Of a DNA stretch of 64,000 nucleotides, positions 55,901 through 64,000 are shown piece by piece. The DNA lies in assembly GCA_037951105.1 (NCBI GenBank), contig JBAMJV010008297.1, positions 1-64,000 of the forward strand, given 5' to 3'. Each line of letters starts with the position of its first letter. Positions within the stretch are counted from its first letter, which is position 1. The stretch comes from Echinarachnius parma. Lineage: Eukaryota; Echinodermata; Echinoidea; Clypeasteroida; Echinarachniidae. The notes below the pieces were generated by a model. The model had not been told where the DNA came from, did not search any database, and worked only from the letters and a program-made list of their open reading frames with translations. The translations under genes were made by a program, and so were the position numbers.

Positions 55901-57625
55901 GATAGTGTTAGCCCGTCAATGTGTAGATATAGGTAGCATGTTTCTATTGTAGCCATATACTCACGTCCTGTAAATTCTAAGTAAGCCAAAAATCATCAGT
56001 GGGATACTTTTGTCATCTGGATCGAGCCTTGTCAGAATTCCCTAATGCTGCACATAAACTTTCAATGTGTACACAACTCTCCATGAATGCAGATAATATC
56101 AACTCATCAAACATGCATTATTTTATAAAATTATTAGTTCCTCATACAATTGCATAATTGCTTACAGGAACGGGGTTGGCTATGTACAAAGTCTGTGGGG
56201 ATTTCAGGGTCTCGTAGTGAACAGGTTAAATAGACTAAAACTGTTTGTGCCAGTAATAGTGATTGAGTTAACATGTGAGCATATGCATAATTATTATTCT
56301 GCTCATGGATTTCAGCCCCTACGAATGATGCTAGTCACACATAATTGGATACCCCAGGCCTCATTTTGTGCAAACAATAACTTCATAAAAGTTGGTGGCC
56401 ATCTCTGGACATTTTGCCTAAGGGTGATAGCAAAAAATAACAATATCACCTTGATAAGTATCCTTTTCGTATGACTCAAGAATCAACACATATTGTTCCA
56501 TGTTTATAATTATAGTCATTATCATGAAGCCTAAAGAGAAGGTTGATTATTGACAGTAGAAGTACATTTATTTTAAAATGGTACCCTGAGTAAAATGTTA
56601 TTACCTGGAGGCATCACATCCAGTAGTGGCTAGTAGATATAGTAAAATGGCTTTATTGAACATGACACATAATTTGATATTCCTATTGATTAATTTCCAG
56701 CTTCAGTCTGTCAGTATCCACTTGCAAGATAGCAACTTAGCAGCAATAGACTTGAGCAACTCAGCAGCAATAGACCTGGCAACATGGCTGTGCTCATCAA
56801 ACGTGAAGGAAGTAATGTTGCATTACTGGTATCCAGCTGATTCATTCTTCCAACAGCTGGTATTGGAGGCAACAACAAGGATGGTAATCAGAGATTTATT
56901 CATGCCTCTGCCAGGAAATGGCTGAATGCATTATGTTTTCAGGTTTTAATCTATTCCATCCCATTCTATTAAACATTATTTGTCAAGTAACCAGTGACAG
57001 ATCATCATCAGATAATTGGTAAACAATGCACCATGCATACCAGATGATTTCATCATGTTATAAACATGTTGGATAAGTTAACAATGCTATTTGTCTTTGT
57101 TCTTGTTATATCTTATAGGAAGTCATGCATGAATGATTACAGTAATTCTATACACAGCTGGTAGATGACTTTTTCTCTTCTTTATGTATATATTCATCAT
57201 GCAAAATATAAACCAACTTTTGTTTCTGTTCTGTGCAAAGTACATATAGATTAAATAAGACATTTTCTTGGAAAGGCCGACCCATGATAATGATGTCTGT
57301 TCAGACTTCTAATAGTTTCCCCAACTATTCCTCTCAATACTTATTCTTCTGATGATAGTCATTTCATGATGATCATAAGGTTTTCAGGAACACCATTTTT
57401 CCAAGAAAAAACAAAATTGACATGTTCTATTGTAAGCTATTTTTTAGCCGTTCTATGTATTTGTATTTGTTGCTTTTTTAATGTGTTATTTAATGTATAT
57501 TTTGATGTGTATGCCAGGTTCACAGAAAGAGCCCCAATGACTCTGCAATAGAAGATCAAGCAACAAGGCTGACAAACCCAGGGTCAGATGAAATTGATGT
57601 CAGATCTACGTCAGCACCCATCAAG
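43155..57625 (+). CDS. NLR gene B: 2A-like leader + Death fold + NACHT + LRR receptor (3' partial, spliced)
   Basis: Gene-level model. Joined exons: 43155-43303, 44271-44548, 45216-45275, 50556-52213, 53233-53394, 55732-55893, 56701-56883, 57518-57625. All have AG/GT borders and compatible phases, and the chain sums to exactly 920 open codons without a stop. Order of modules: 40-residue leader ending at a 2A-like NPG|P, Death-fold domain, Ser-rich linker, NACHT ATPase, LRRs, tail. The start ATG at 43155 directly follows an in-frame TAG (43152-43154). The same TAG could instead be the AG of an acceptor joining an untranslated exon. The 3' end lies beyond 57625, past a retrotransposon or off the window. 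By family this is an innate immune sensor signalling through Death-fold contacts. Confidence 0.8.
43619..43939. mobile_element. hAT-type MITE with 8-bp target duplication GTGGTTAA
   Basis: 321 bp, exact duplication GTGGTTAA at 43611-43618 and 43940-43947. Ends TAGTGTTGTCGCTGAG and AACGACACCACTA; same family as 41315-42446 (shared GAGTCCCGGGTAC, CTTGAATGAACATG and GACATGCCGATCG-type blocks) but without the 0.8-kb interior. It sits in the first intron of NLR gene B. Confidence 0.92.
44271..44548 (+). CDS. NLR gene B, Death-fold exon
   Basis: 278 bp after TCCAATACAG, ending before GTATGT. It encodes about 92 residues beginning SALQETELVRLARIIDPSYY. Death-superfamily hallmarks are visible: LGIPFAELKQLRINHP, then ALTEVLMTWNTREEG, then ILAEKLKEAELDDLAGKLL, i.e. 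helices 2 to 6 with the conserved W in the TW pair. It is expected to mediate homotypic recruitment of adaptor proteins. Family assignment is by eye; a DEATH domain is preferred over CARD or DED. Confidence 0.85.
45216..45275 (+). CDS. NLR gene B, Ser-rich linker exon
   Basis: 60 bp micro-exon between TTAACAG and GTAAGC. It encodes DSPSSSSVESTASMMEDEIR in the phase that links the Death exon (ends with one base) to the NACHT exon (needs one base). It is a short acidic/Ser-rich linker, too short to assign beyond that. Exact phase complementarity is the main support. Confidence 0.7.
45418..46049 (+). mobile_element. TTAA-flanked MITE, family M2
   Basis: Left end AGGGACAGGTCCACTTTTAC follows TTAA (45414-45417); right end GCAAAAGAGGATCTCTCCCT is its imperfect inverted repeat. 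It directly abuts M1 copy 3, so the two share one junction tetranucleotide. Intronic in gene B. Confidence 0.72.
46054..46481 (+). mobile_element. TTAA-flanked MITE, family M1 (copy 3)
   Basis: Right end CTGGTGGTCCCCT next to TTAA (46482-46485); left end GGGTACCACCACCC abuts the preceding MITE at a mutated TTAG (46050-46053). It lies in the 5.3-kb linker-to-NACHT intron of NLR gene B. Confidence 0.82.
46565..46729. mobile_element. Pogo/Tigger-like MITE (TA target site)
   Basis: 165 bp flanked by TA (46563-46564, 46730-46731). Ends CAGGGAAACCCCGTTATAAT and AACGGGGTTTCCCTG are inverted repeats of the CAGxGxAACCxCGTTATAA type used by pogo/Tigger elements of the Tc1/mariner superfamily. Non-coding. 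Confidence 0.85.
47800..48310. repeat. Imperfect foldback repeat inside 47218-50357
   Basis: Left-arm words CAAATTGGCAACGCACTCTG and GTGGACAACTCCCCATA reappear inverted on the right as TATGGGGAGTTGTCCAC and CAGAGTGCGTTGCCAATTTG, with outer CTCTGAAAGTTAGAGC / CAAATTTTCAGAG pairing. Each arm is about 200 bp. Probably another foldback MITE; its end points are not sharp. Confidence 0.65.
48572..49098 (+). mobile_element. TTAA-flanked MITE, family M4
   Basis: 527 bp between TTAA at 48568-48571 and 49099-49102. Ends AGTCATACCTGTAAAGTGTC and GACACTTTACAGGTATCACT are near-perfect inverted repeats. It is nested in the palindromic element 48468-49740. Confidence 0.85.
49103..49656 (-). mobile_element. 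TTAA-flanked MITE, family M3 (copy 2)
   Basis: 554 bp between TTAA at 49099-49102 and 49657-49660. Ends are AGGGATAGTTGAGTTCTGG and CAAAACTCAACTATCCCT. Inverted relative to 34367-34922 (shared internal TTATCTCACAAA/TTTGTGAGATAA and GAGGGCGC-type segments). It abuts MITE 48572-49098 at a shared TTAA. Confidence 0.86.
49837..49925. repeat. (GT)n/(AC)n compound microsatellite
   Basis: A GTGTGT run at about 49837-49880 passes through TATATGCGC into ACACAC at about 49886-49924, forming a self-complementary dinucleotide palindrome. Within element 47218-50357. Confidence 0.95.
50556..52213 (+). CDS. NLR gene B, NACHT exon
   Basis: 1658 bp between TTTTTAG and GTAAGT. It is paralogous over its whole length to gene A 1837-3632: QASSSGSASPLSEDEL, NLCKIREDSVDPFSY, Walker A GEAGVGKTTFC near 50822-50854, Walker B VFIIYDGLDEF near 51041-51073, sensor LVLVTSRPW, and VYFTHKLFQEYMAGMHLA in the C-terminal helical part. 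Catalytic residues are intact. It lacks the acidic insert of gene A (TRMSKSREDERDFLVD is contiguous here) and extends four residues further, to FIKNL. An upstream Met in the adjoining intron (50522) would only add intron-encoded residues and is not used. Confidence 0.93.
52622..52645. repeat. (CT)n microsatellite
   Basis: CTCTCTCTCTCTCTCTCTCT run in the intron after the gene B NACHT exon. Confidence 0.9.
53233..53394 (+). CDS. NLR gene B, LRR exon 1
   Basis: 162 bp, 54 residues, phase 0/0, acceptor TTCAACACAG and donor GTATGT. SLKTVKMNGCTMHDIFYSIL is the LRR core. It is orthologous to gene A 5037-5198; the 3' intron flank (CATTCTTCAGTTATGTCAT, then TTTCAGATCCAATC) is conserved between the genes too. 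Confidence 0.87.
54168..54350 (-). mobile_element. Truncated 3' end of a non-LTR retrotransposon
   Basis: On the minus strand the segment ends GTACTTGTTTGAAATGCCGA, then ATAAATAATAATAATAATAA, a simple-repeat tail typical of CR1/L2-like 3' ends. It lies in the gene B intron between 53394 and 55732 and is unrelated in sequence to the tail at 57783. Confidence 0.55.
54502..55600 (-). mobile_element. Hairpin-headed dispersed element (copy 2)
   Basis: In the gene B intron upstream of LRR exon 55732. A hairpin at about 55477-55573 (GGTGATCTCAAAACCATGAT / ATCATGGTTTTGAGATCACC around GAGCAAGCGCCTCGGG) lies at the right end; the left end has ATCTGATTGGTT. The body matches 6720-7480 reversed (GTTAATGCGCGTAACCATGA, TTTGATGTGCGCGTTTTGCA). 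The left part also holds three repeats of AAACAAACAAAGCGGGCTT-like units (54590-54760). Confidence 0.78.
55732..55893 (+). CDS. NLR gene B, LRR exon 2 (single copy)
   Basis: 162 bp, 54 residues, phase 0/0, acceptor TTATCATAG and donor GTAACT. It encodes VELLELMDMTLGKSASRDVA and LTHLELAGVHLDDNFFALIS. It is the sole gene B counterpart of the four tandem exons in gene A. The following intron keeps one copy of the gene A unit sequence (about 55905-56430), showing the ancestral single-copy state. Confidence 0.88.
56701..56883 (+). CDS. NLR gene B, LRR exon 3
   Basis: 183 bp, 61 residues, phase 0/0, acceptor TAATTTCCAG and donor GTAATC. It encodes LQSVSIHLQDSNLAAIDLSN and then AAIDLATWLCSSNVKEVML. 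A short internal duplication is visible: AAIDL-x-x-SAAIDL, from GCAGCAATAGAC occurring twice. It is positionally equivalent to gene A exon 14949-15119. Confidence 0.8.
57518..57625 (+). CDS. NLR gene B, tail exon
   Basis: 108 bp, 36 residues, phase 0/0, acceptor TGTATGCCAG and donor GTAATG. It encodes VHRKSPNDSAIEDQATRLTN and then a Ser/Asp-rich end SDEIDVRSTSAPIK. It is not an LRR and resembles a post-LRR tail. The reading frame continues beyond the donor, so at least one more exon lies past the retrotransposon. Support is splice signals and phase only. Confidence 0.6.
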
Positions 57626-57935
57626 GTAATGTATACAAATGCAGACTCTATTCTTTGTGTGTACATATCCTTCATGAACACTGCCAGTATCATTGTATCA
57701 ACAAGAACTGAGAATGTTGTCCCAAAGGGCCAGTGAGGAGGACAACAATTATCACATGATGCAATTTCCCCTTTGCCCACTCTTAGCAGTTTCAGTTTTC
57801 AGTTTCAGTTTATTTTTTCACTTCAACAGAGATATTACAATAATTACAAAATAGCAAATTTACAGAAAATAATAACATTAATTGAACAACAATAAATAAA
57901 CAATATCGAAATTCAAAGAGTATTACATTTCATTG

Positions 57936-57945
<10 letters not shown>

Positions 57946-57970
<25 letters not shown>
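57946..57970. repeat. (AT)n microsatellite in retrotransposon 3' UTR
   Basis: Uninterrupted AT dinucleotides. A second run lies near 63101-63120 next to a polyG tract (about 63135-63152). Confidence 0.9.
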
Positions 57971-57971
<1 letters not shown>

Positions 57972-58882
57972 CCATCGGTCAAAAAGCCCGAGCACACCCT
58001 TTGGTATAAACATCTTGTTTAATGCCTGACATCAAGTGTAATCAAACTTTTGGCCAGTACAAGTATATTTAGACTAATTATCTGGACATAAAATACTACA
58101 AAAATAAAATGTAACAAAAGATAACTAACAACGGGTGCACTCAAACTTCCCACCGGCAGGGCACATTATATATTTACAGATTATTAATTTGTTTATCAAT
58201 AATGTCTGAAGAAGTGGAGGGATCCACTGAAAAGCGTATTGCTTGTAAAATGTGAATCCCTCAGACAAAAATAGACGTATACAAATAATTGTTTAAACAA
58301 GACAAAACAAAAACAGCAAACGAATCAAAATATCAATCTATTTTTTTTTGACAAAAAACAAAAATTGCAAATGAAAGAAAAACAAAAATGTGTTTCTTCT
58401 TTGATTTGAAATGATACAAAAAGCAACAAATATAAAAATTGACATACTATACAAAAATGTATATAGCATATATAAACAAAATAAATGACAATAACAAAGA
58501 CTATGAAGCGTCAGAGCAAAGTTATAAATATATTTAGATTGTAGCAAAAAAGTCTGAAATGGTGATTTGAAGTTGAACAAAAAAGTTTAAAATCAGTTTA
58601 AGATCGGAGCTCTCACAGACTTGAAAAAAAAAAAAAAAACTAACGAAAACATACAATATAGAAAATGTATGACAGACAAATACAATACTGAACAAAGACA
58701 AGACAAAAAATGCTGCATGGAAGGAGAAAGTAGAAAAGAAGAGGGAGAAAGGAAGTATGGATCGTGCTCAACATATCAATTGTTGTGGGGAAAAGGGAGG
58801 AATAGAAACGATGACATATTTTAAGAGGTAAAGGGCAAAGGTTGAATAATTGAGAGGTGGGGGATGATATATTTATAGCGAG

Positions 58883-61800
58883 TCAATCGGACTTGTAAGA
58901 CTGTAATAAAAATAACTTTAATTTTTTTTTAAATGAATTGAGGGAAGGGGACTCTTTAATGTGATCACTAAGATTATTCCAAAATTTGGGGCCTTCATAA
59001 AAGAATGTATATTGAGCTGAAAGAGTTCTTAAACGGGGTAAATGAAATTCTTCTGAATGTCTTGTCGGGTAATTATGAAACGTACGATTTTTTACAAACA
59101 TGTCATTAAACGCGGAAGGTAAAAGGTTTTTATTAAAATTGTACATAAATTGTCCCAATTGTAGGGAATATAAATCATGAATCTTTAACAACTCATTTTC
59201 CAAAAATAAATAATCAGTGTGGTAATGTGGAGATAAATTAAAAATAATGCGTAAGACCTTCTTTTGCAATAAAAATAATTTATCTAAATAACTATGATAA
59301 GTGTTGCCCCAAGCCAGCAAGCCATAATTTAAATATGGTAGTATTAAAGAAGAGTAAAGCATTAATAATGATTTTAATGGAAGATGTGTTTTAAGTCTAT
59401 TTATTATACCAATATTACGAGATATTATATTACAAATGTTGTCAATATGATGTTTCCAAGTTAATTTATTATCAACAATTACTCCTAAAAATTTAATGAA
59501 AGGAACACAGTCTAATGAATAATCTCCTAAAGAAATATTAACAGGCAATAAATCAATTGATTTACTAAATAACATATATTTTGTTTTCTGTAGATTAAGA
59601 GATAACCTATTTGCTCTAATCCATTGAAGAACCTTACATAATTCATTATTGACTGTTTCAGCAAGTACAAGTGGGTCATGATGAGAAAAAAATAAATTAG
59701 TATCATCAGCAAAATGTATAAACGAAAGAATATTAGATGACCTACAAAAATCATTTATGTATATTATAAATAAAAGGGGGCCTAAAATACTGCCCTGTGG
59801 AACCCCACAATTAATATGAGACATTAATGATTTATTATTATTCAAAAATACATATTGTTGCCTATTAGAAAGGTAATTCCTGTACCACTCCAAGGCCTTT
59901 CCACGCACACCATAATGATAAAGTTTATTAAGTAGTATTTCGTGGTTGATCGTGTCAAAGGCCTTGGAGAAATCCAGGAAAATACCAATCATGTGCGAGG
60001 ACTCATCAAATGAATGAGCTGCTTTATCAATAAAGGATAATAATGCATGAATAGTATTATGTTTTTCTCTGAACCCAAACTGAGTGCTTGACAAAATATT
60101 ATTTTGCTTTAAGAAAGAAACGGTTCGAACAAATATAATTTTTTCCAAAACTTTAGAGAATGAAGACAATAAAGATATTGGCCGATAATTATTAATATTT
60201 AATTTATCACCCTTCTTAAAAAGAGGTATAACCTTCGCAATTTTCATGACATTCGGCACTTGCCCGTTTAATAATGATAAATTAAAAATATGAACTAATG
60301 GATCAACAATATTCAAAATAATCTTCTTTAAAATGAAATTATTGATGCCATCATATCCAGAGCTTTTTTTATTATGTAAATTCATAACAATATTTATAAT
60401 TTCATTTCTATTAGTAGGAACCAAAAACATAGAGTTTTCATTGGAAGGGCCTAAAAAATCAACAAATTGCTTATTAGATGGAGGGATATCTTTTGCAAGA
60501 TCATCGCCGATAGTAGAAAAATAATTATTAAAAATGTTCGCTACGGTTACAGGGTCTTCAAAAATAGTATCATTAAATTTGATTTTGGTTATATCATGTC
60601 TATTATCTTGTAAATTCATGGCTTGTTTAATTATTTTCCAAGTATTTTGCATATCATGTTTATATAAATCTAAACATTTTTCAAAATATTTTTTCTTTTC
60701 TAAACGAAGAATTCGTATTAAAATATTTTTATATGATGTGTATTTCTCCCGAGCCTTTTCTGTTTTATCTAATTTAAATTTATAATACAAATTATTTTTT
60801 CTATTTATAGACCTCAATAATGATTTAGATATCCAAGGGAGTCTAGGAGTCTTTTTATAATTATTTTTATCTCGTTGCAAAGGTACATAAACATCTAATT
60901 GTTCATTCAATACATTACAAAAAGTATCATAAGAATTTTCAACATTATCATTATTATATATTGGGGACCAATCAATATAATCTAAAGCTTGATTTAAGCG
61001 AGTAACATTTTCATGTGTAATTTTACGTCTAAGGGGATAAGAGCCATTATTTACAGATTGGGAAACAGTAAAATGAGTCATAATTGGATAGTGATCAGTA
61101 ATATCAGAAAGAATTATATGGGAATCAGGATGTGGAATGACATTAGAAAAAATATTATCAATGAGGGTAGCAGACTGATTAGTGACGCGCGTGGGTTTCG
61201 TAATAAGTGGCAAAAAAGAGGCAGATAAGAAAGTATTTAAGAATTCTCTTGAATCGGGAGTATCATCTTTAAGCAAATTAATATTAAAGTCACCCATTAT
61301 AAAACAATAATTATTAAGAAAAATAGGATTATGAAGCATATTGCATATATGTAATAAAAAATCATTAGCATTTGAATTTGGGGGACGATAAACAACACCA
61401 ACTATTATATTTTTATTGCCAGAAATAATTATCTCAATAAAAAGAGTTTCTACAAATTCATTACTAACAGAAATATTACTATGAACATAATAACTAAATT
61501 TCTTTAATAAATAAAGAGCAACGCCACCCCCAACTCTTCCTTGCCTGTTATTACAAATAAAATTATAGTCATTAAGACAAAATGATTGATTAGTATCGTG
61601 AGACAGCCAAGTTTCTGTAAGACCAATTACAGACATTTGTTGAAGGGAAGGGTTATCTAATAATAATTGTAAATCATCAAAGTGCTTATTTAAGCTTCTT
61701 ACATTTAAATGAAATAATGAAAAAGTATCAACATTAAATTCTTTAATAAATTTATGGAATTGATTAGTAGTAATGTATGTAGTAAGAGTATTGTGTGCAG

Positions 61801-61981
61801 GATCATCATGATCAAAATCCAAAACAAGTTCTTCAGAAGAAAAATTAATATTATTAGCAACAGAATCATCATAGGTATTTAAAGAGTCAATATCAATATT
61901 ATTAGTAAGGTTGGGACGAAATAAATCTAATAAGTCATCATTATTTAAGGGATAAAAAGGAATAGCATTAGGGTTCATCAT
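58883..61981 (-). CDS. Non-LTR retrotransposon ORF2: endonuclease + reverse transcriptase (1032 aa, intact)
   Basis: Single open frame. The APE-type endonuclease spans about residues 85-305 (HLNVRSLN near 91-98, LTETWLS near 121-127, VVYRPPNS near 196-203, MGDFNINL near 229-236, ITDHYPI near 294-300). The reverse transcriptase spans about 540-830 (PLFKKGDKLNINNYRPISLL, FLDFSKAFDTINH near 668-680, GVPQGSILGPLL near 726-737, FADDTNLF with the catalytic Asp pair near 759-760). A thumb and C-terminal region with an RRL/YP-type end follow. No RNase H domain is apparent. Motif style (LTETW, NNYRPISLL, GVPQGSILGP) points to the jockey/CR1/L2 group; the exact clade is not settled. The full-length frame suggests recent activity. 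Two adjacent Met codons start it; an upstream minus-strand frame ends in an ATGA overlap. Confidence 0.93.
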   Translation of the reverse strand: MMNPNAIPFYPLNNDDLLDLFRPNLTNNIDIDSLNTYDDSVANNINFSSEELVLDFDHDDPAHNTLTTYITTNQFHKFIKEFNVDTFSLFHLNVRSLNKHFDDLQLLLDNPSLQQMSVIGLTETWLSHDTNQSFCLNDYNFICNNRQGRVGGGVALYLLKKFSYYVHSNISVSNEFVETLFIEIIISGNKNIIVGVVYRPPNSNANDFLLHICNMLHNPIFLNNYCFIMGDFNINLLKDDTPDSREFLNTFLSASFLPLITKPTRVTNQSATLIDNIFSNVIPHPDSHIILSDITDHYPIMTHFTVSQSVNNGSYPLRRKITHENVTRLNQALDYIDWSPIYNNDNVENSYDTFCNVLNEQLDVYVPLQRDKNNYKKTPRLPWISKSLLRSINRKNNLYYKFKLDKTEKAREKYTSYKNILIRILRLEKKKYFEKCLDLYKHDMQNTWKIIKQAMNLQDNRHDITKIKFNDTIFEDPVTVANIFNNYFSTIGDDLAKDIPPSNKQFVDFLGPSNENSMFLVPTNRNEIINIVMNLHNKKSSGYDGINNFILKKIILNIVDPLVHIFNLSLLNGQVPNVMKIAKVIPLFKKGDKLNINNYRPISLLSSFSKVLEKIIFVRTVSFLKQNNILSSTQFGFREKHNTIHALLSFIDKAAHSFDESSHMIGIFLDFSKAFDTINHEILLNKLYHYGVRGKALEWYRNYLSNRQQYVFLNNNKSLMSHINCGVPQGSILGPLLFIIYINDFCRSSNILSFIHFADDTNLFFSHHDPLVLAETVNNELCKVLQWIRANRLSLNLQKTKYMLFSKSIDLLPVNISLGDYSLDCVPFIKFLGVIVDNKLTWKHHIDNICNIISRNIGIINRLKTHLPLKSLLMLYSSLILPYLNYGLLAWGNTYHSYLDKLFLLQKKVLRIIFNLSPHYHTDYLFLENELLKIHDLYSLQLGQFMYNFNKNLLPSAFNDMFVKNRTFHNYPTRHSEEFHLPRLRTLSAQYTFFYEGPKFWNNLSDHIKESPSLNSFKKKLKLFLLQSYKSD

Positions 61982-62265
61982 AAGGAAAGGAAGAAGTATC
62001 CCAACAAAAAGTAAAGTAAGAATATATTCATATATATAAGCATGCCGGCACTAATTCCATTATGTGATGATGGAAAACTTGAGGAATCAGAAGAACAGAG
62101 AGAATTGGAAAACATGCAGCAGAGACGAAGAAAGGAAGAAAAACAAAACACATAATTACAACAAAGAAACAAACATAAACAAGAAAATTCTGATGTCAAA
62201 AAAAACATACAAGTAAATGGAGGATGAAATGAATGAACGCGGACCTTTGGAGTGTAACAAGGCAT
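61978..62265 (-). other. Small upstream frame overlapping ORF2 start (ATGA)
   Basis: A 95-codon frame rich in Cys, Phe, Leu and Ser ends exactly where ORF2 begins (TGA inside ATGATGA). No gag, esterase, zinc-knuckle or RRM features of retrotransposon ORF1 proteins are seen. It may be a chance frame in the 5' UTR or a short upstream ORF allowing reinitiation at ORF2. Confidence 0.2.
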
Positions 62266-63299
62266 TTGGATGTACTATCACGGCTCCTTTTAAATAATAG
62301 AATAAAATACATGGAAACAGAACACTGTCATGTAAGACATTTAAGGATTTAAATACCGAATTAACAAATAATTATCATAAATTGAATAAGAGAAACAAAA
62401 CGAAGCGAAAAAAGAACCAAGGATTAAATTCATTAATAAATAACAAGTATAAACCAAGCAATATATTATTAGGCAACTGATCAAAAGACTAATCAATTTC
62501 AATACCAATACTAATAATAATAATAATAATACATTTCTACACAAATAAGCATAACAAAAAATAGAAGGCAAGGGAGGGGAAGAATGGGGCTACTATTCGT
62601 TCAATATTTATAAAAAGAGAATTTCATTAAAAATTACAAATAAATTGATGAGAAATTAATTGGTTCAAGGGAAACTACAAAACAAAAAAGAATACGTTCA
62701 TACAAAATTAACAATATGAGCAATGAAAAGTGAGAAAAGAAAAACAATCATATTATTATTTTACATATAACTGTACGAAATATAGTGTAAGATTCGGGAG
62801 GGGTGTGGTAGGCATAAAGGGAGTTTATAATCATAATATTATAATAACTTATTATATTTTATTAAAACATATAACAAAAATAAAATAAAAAACAAGACTT
62901 TTGCAATCAAAATCAAATAAATGAATAGCCACCTTAATATAACAAAATTATGTAGCCATGCAATACTTTATGAGTAAAGAATAAGTCGAAAAACAGTATA
63001 TTGTTAGTTGTTAAAATTCTACCTTATTCAAAATTAATTTATATAAAGGTATTTCAATAAATAATAAGAAGAATATATAATTAACAAGAGAAAAAAAAAA
63101 AATATATATATATATATATAGTGCTCCTCATCGGGGGGGGGGGGGGGGGGGGTCAAAGTTGTATAAATTTTAACTAGAACCATAATACTAATTTAATATA
63201 AACAACAACAAAAAAAAAAAATCTTTTTAGATGTAAGCAAAGAATATAAAATCAACAATGTACAGAAAAGGATAACTAAAAGGTGTCAGAGGTGACTAT

Positions 63300-64000
63300 T
63301 ACATAGTAATTACAAGGGTGAGTATACAATGAGTAGCAACAATCAGTACTATTAAAGTAAGCGTGACGTTCATGAGTACATAGCCAGTTAGGCCAGATCA
63401 TTGTAGACGTAAATATATGGCAATCATGAACGCACGGATTGTATGCACATAGCAGTAGCATGCATGAGTAACACAAGGACTAAAATAAACTGAAGTTGAC
63501 ATGCCTGAGTAACACATGAGAACCTTAAGTATAAAAAAGTAGTGGTTTAATTGTAATTCTGCATGGAAAGCGAGTGTCCAGTGTACCGAAGCATAATAAA
63601 AGAAAGGTTTTAAATAAAAGGGACGTTGAGTATATGACCTCGTCCAAAATTCTAAAGGCATTCAACATTACAAAAAAAAAAGAAAAAAAAACAGCATGCA
63701 TGAGTAAAGAAGGGCTTTAAAGCTAAATTCAACATGCAAGAGTACCAAGGATAATTACTGAAAGGAAAATATACTAGTTGGGGAGACAAAATGGAGGGAA
63801 AAGGAGGTTAAACAGAATGATAACATGCGTGAATAACACAAGGATCATACGTACTGTTCAGAGCATACATGCATGAGTGACACCGAATCTATGGCGCTAG
63901 ACTTCAAAAAAATAACACAAAGATTGCATTTATAGGGAAACCTGGCGTATACAATTACTGCAGCGGTTCTTCTGTAATATGCATGAAAAACACACATATT
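63300..64000. repeat. Degenerate repeat of CATGCATGAGTAACACAAGG-like motif
   Basis: Variants of a ~20-bp motif recur at about 63455 (GCATGCATGAGTAACACAAG), 63499 (CATGCCTGAGTAACACATG), 63695, 63738, 63822 (CATGCGTGAATAACACAAGG), 63867 (CATGCATGAGTGACACCG) and 63979, spaced roughly 40-200 bp apart and all on one strand. Spacing is irregular, so this is a decayed tandem array or a cluster of binding-site-like motifs. It may be the 5' region of the downstream minus-strand retrotransposon or an unrelated repeat that runs off the window. Confidence 0.5.

Larger units (their letters stand above)
57783..62300 (-). mobile_element. Non-LTR retrotransposon copy (CR1/L2/jockey-like), minus strand
   Basis: The element reads right to left. 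Its 3' end is marked by short CTGAAA-type tandem repeats on the minus strand at about 57783-57815 (plus strand CAGTTTCAGTTTTCAGTTTC), the microsatellite-like tail used by CR1/L2-type elements instead of poly(A). About 1.1 kb of AT-rich 3' UTR, with an (AT)n run near 57946-57970, lies between the tail and ORF2. The 5' boundary is not defined: AT-rich sequence without coding signal continues through 63 kb, and 62300 is only a nominal limit. It sits below the last recognised exon of gene B, probably in its intron or 3' flank. Confidence 0.75.

Noticed and set aside
1..64000. tRNA or rRNA genes
   Set aside because: None recognised by eye on either strand; a covariance-model scan would be needed to exclude isolated tRNAs or tRNA-derived SINEs.

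Overview
This is an animal nuclear genomic window: AT-rich, intron-rich and very dense in transposon-derived repeats. Two tandem plus-strand genes encode NACHT/leucine-rich-repeat receptors (NLRs) of the Death-NACHT-LRR type that is greatly expanded in marine deuterostomes. One of them carries an N-terminal 2A-like ribosome-skipping motif, an arrangement previously reported for sea urchin NLRs. I therefore favour an echinoderm, or at least a marine invertebrate deuterostome. The species is an inference.

Layout. 1-1836: upstream sequence or intron with a TTAA-flanked MITE. 1837-24826: NLR gene A, whose 5' exons lie off the window or were not recognised. It has a large NACHT exon, seven LRR-type exons of which four are recent tandem copies, and a low-complexity acidic/Gln-rich tail on three exons ending in a stop; 1184 codons stay open across all proposed junctions. 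24827-43154: about 18 kb of intergenic DNA made largely of recognisable non-autonomous DNA transposons (TA-, TTAA- and 8-bp-target-site types), a 54-bp satellite split by transposon insertions, and other tandem duplications. 43155-57625: NLR gene B, with a 2A-like leader exon, Death-fold exon, Ser-rich linker exon, NACHT exon, three LRR exons and a tail exon; 920 codons stay open and the 3' end is not reached. Its 5.3-kb linker-to-NACHT intron holds a three-level nest of transposons. 57783 to about 63 kb: a minus-strand non-LTR retrotransposon with an intact 1032-aa endonuclease/reverse transcriptase ORF; further upstream is a degenerate repeat of a short motif around CATGCATGAGTAACACAAGG.

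How the parts relate. The two NLR genes are paralogues with the same exon phases and conserved intron sequence. Gene A multiplied one 54-55-residue LRR exon to four by tandem duplication of about 1.23-kb intron-plus-exon units. Later MITE insertions into single units give exact empty sites in the neighbouring copies. Gene B is predicted to make two products from one mRNA: a 40-residue leader and a Pro-initiated Death-NACHT-LRR receptor. All exons were inferred by hand from splice signals, frame and paralogy; no alignments or transcript data were available.
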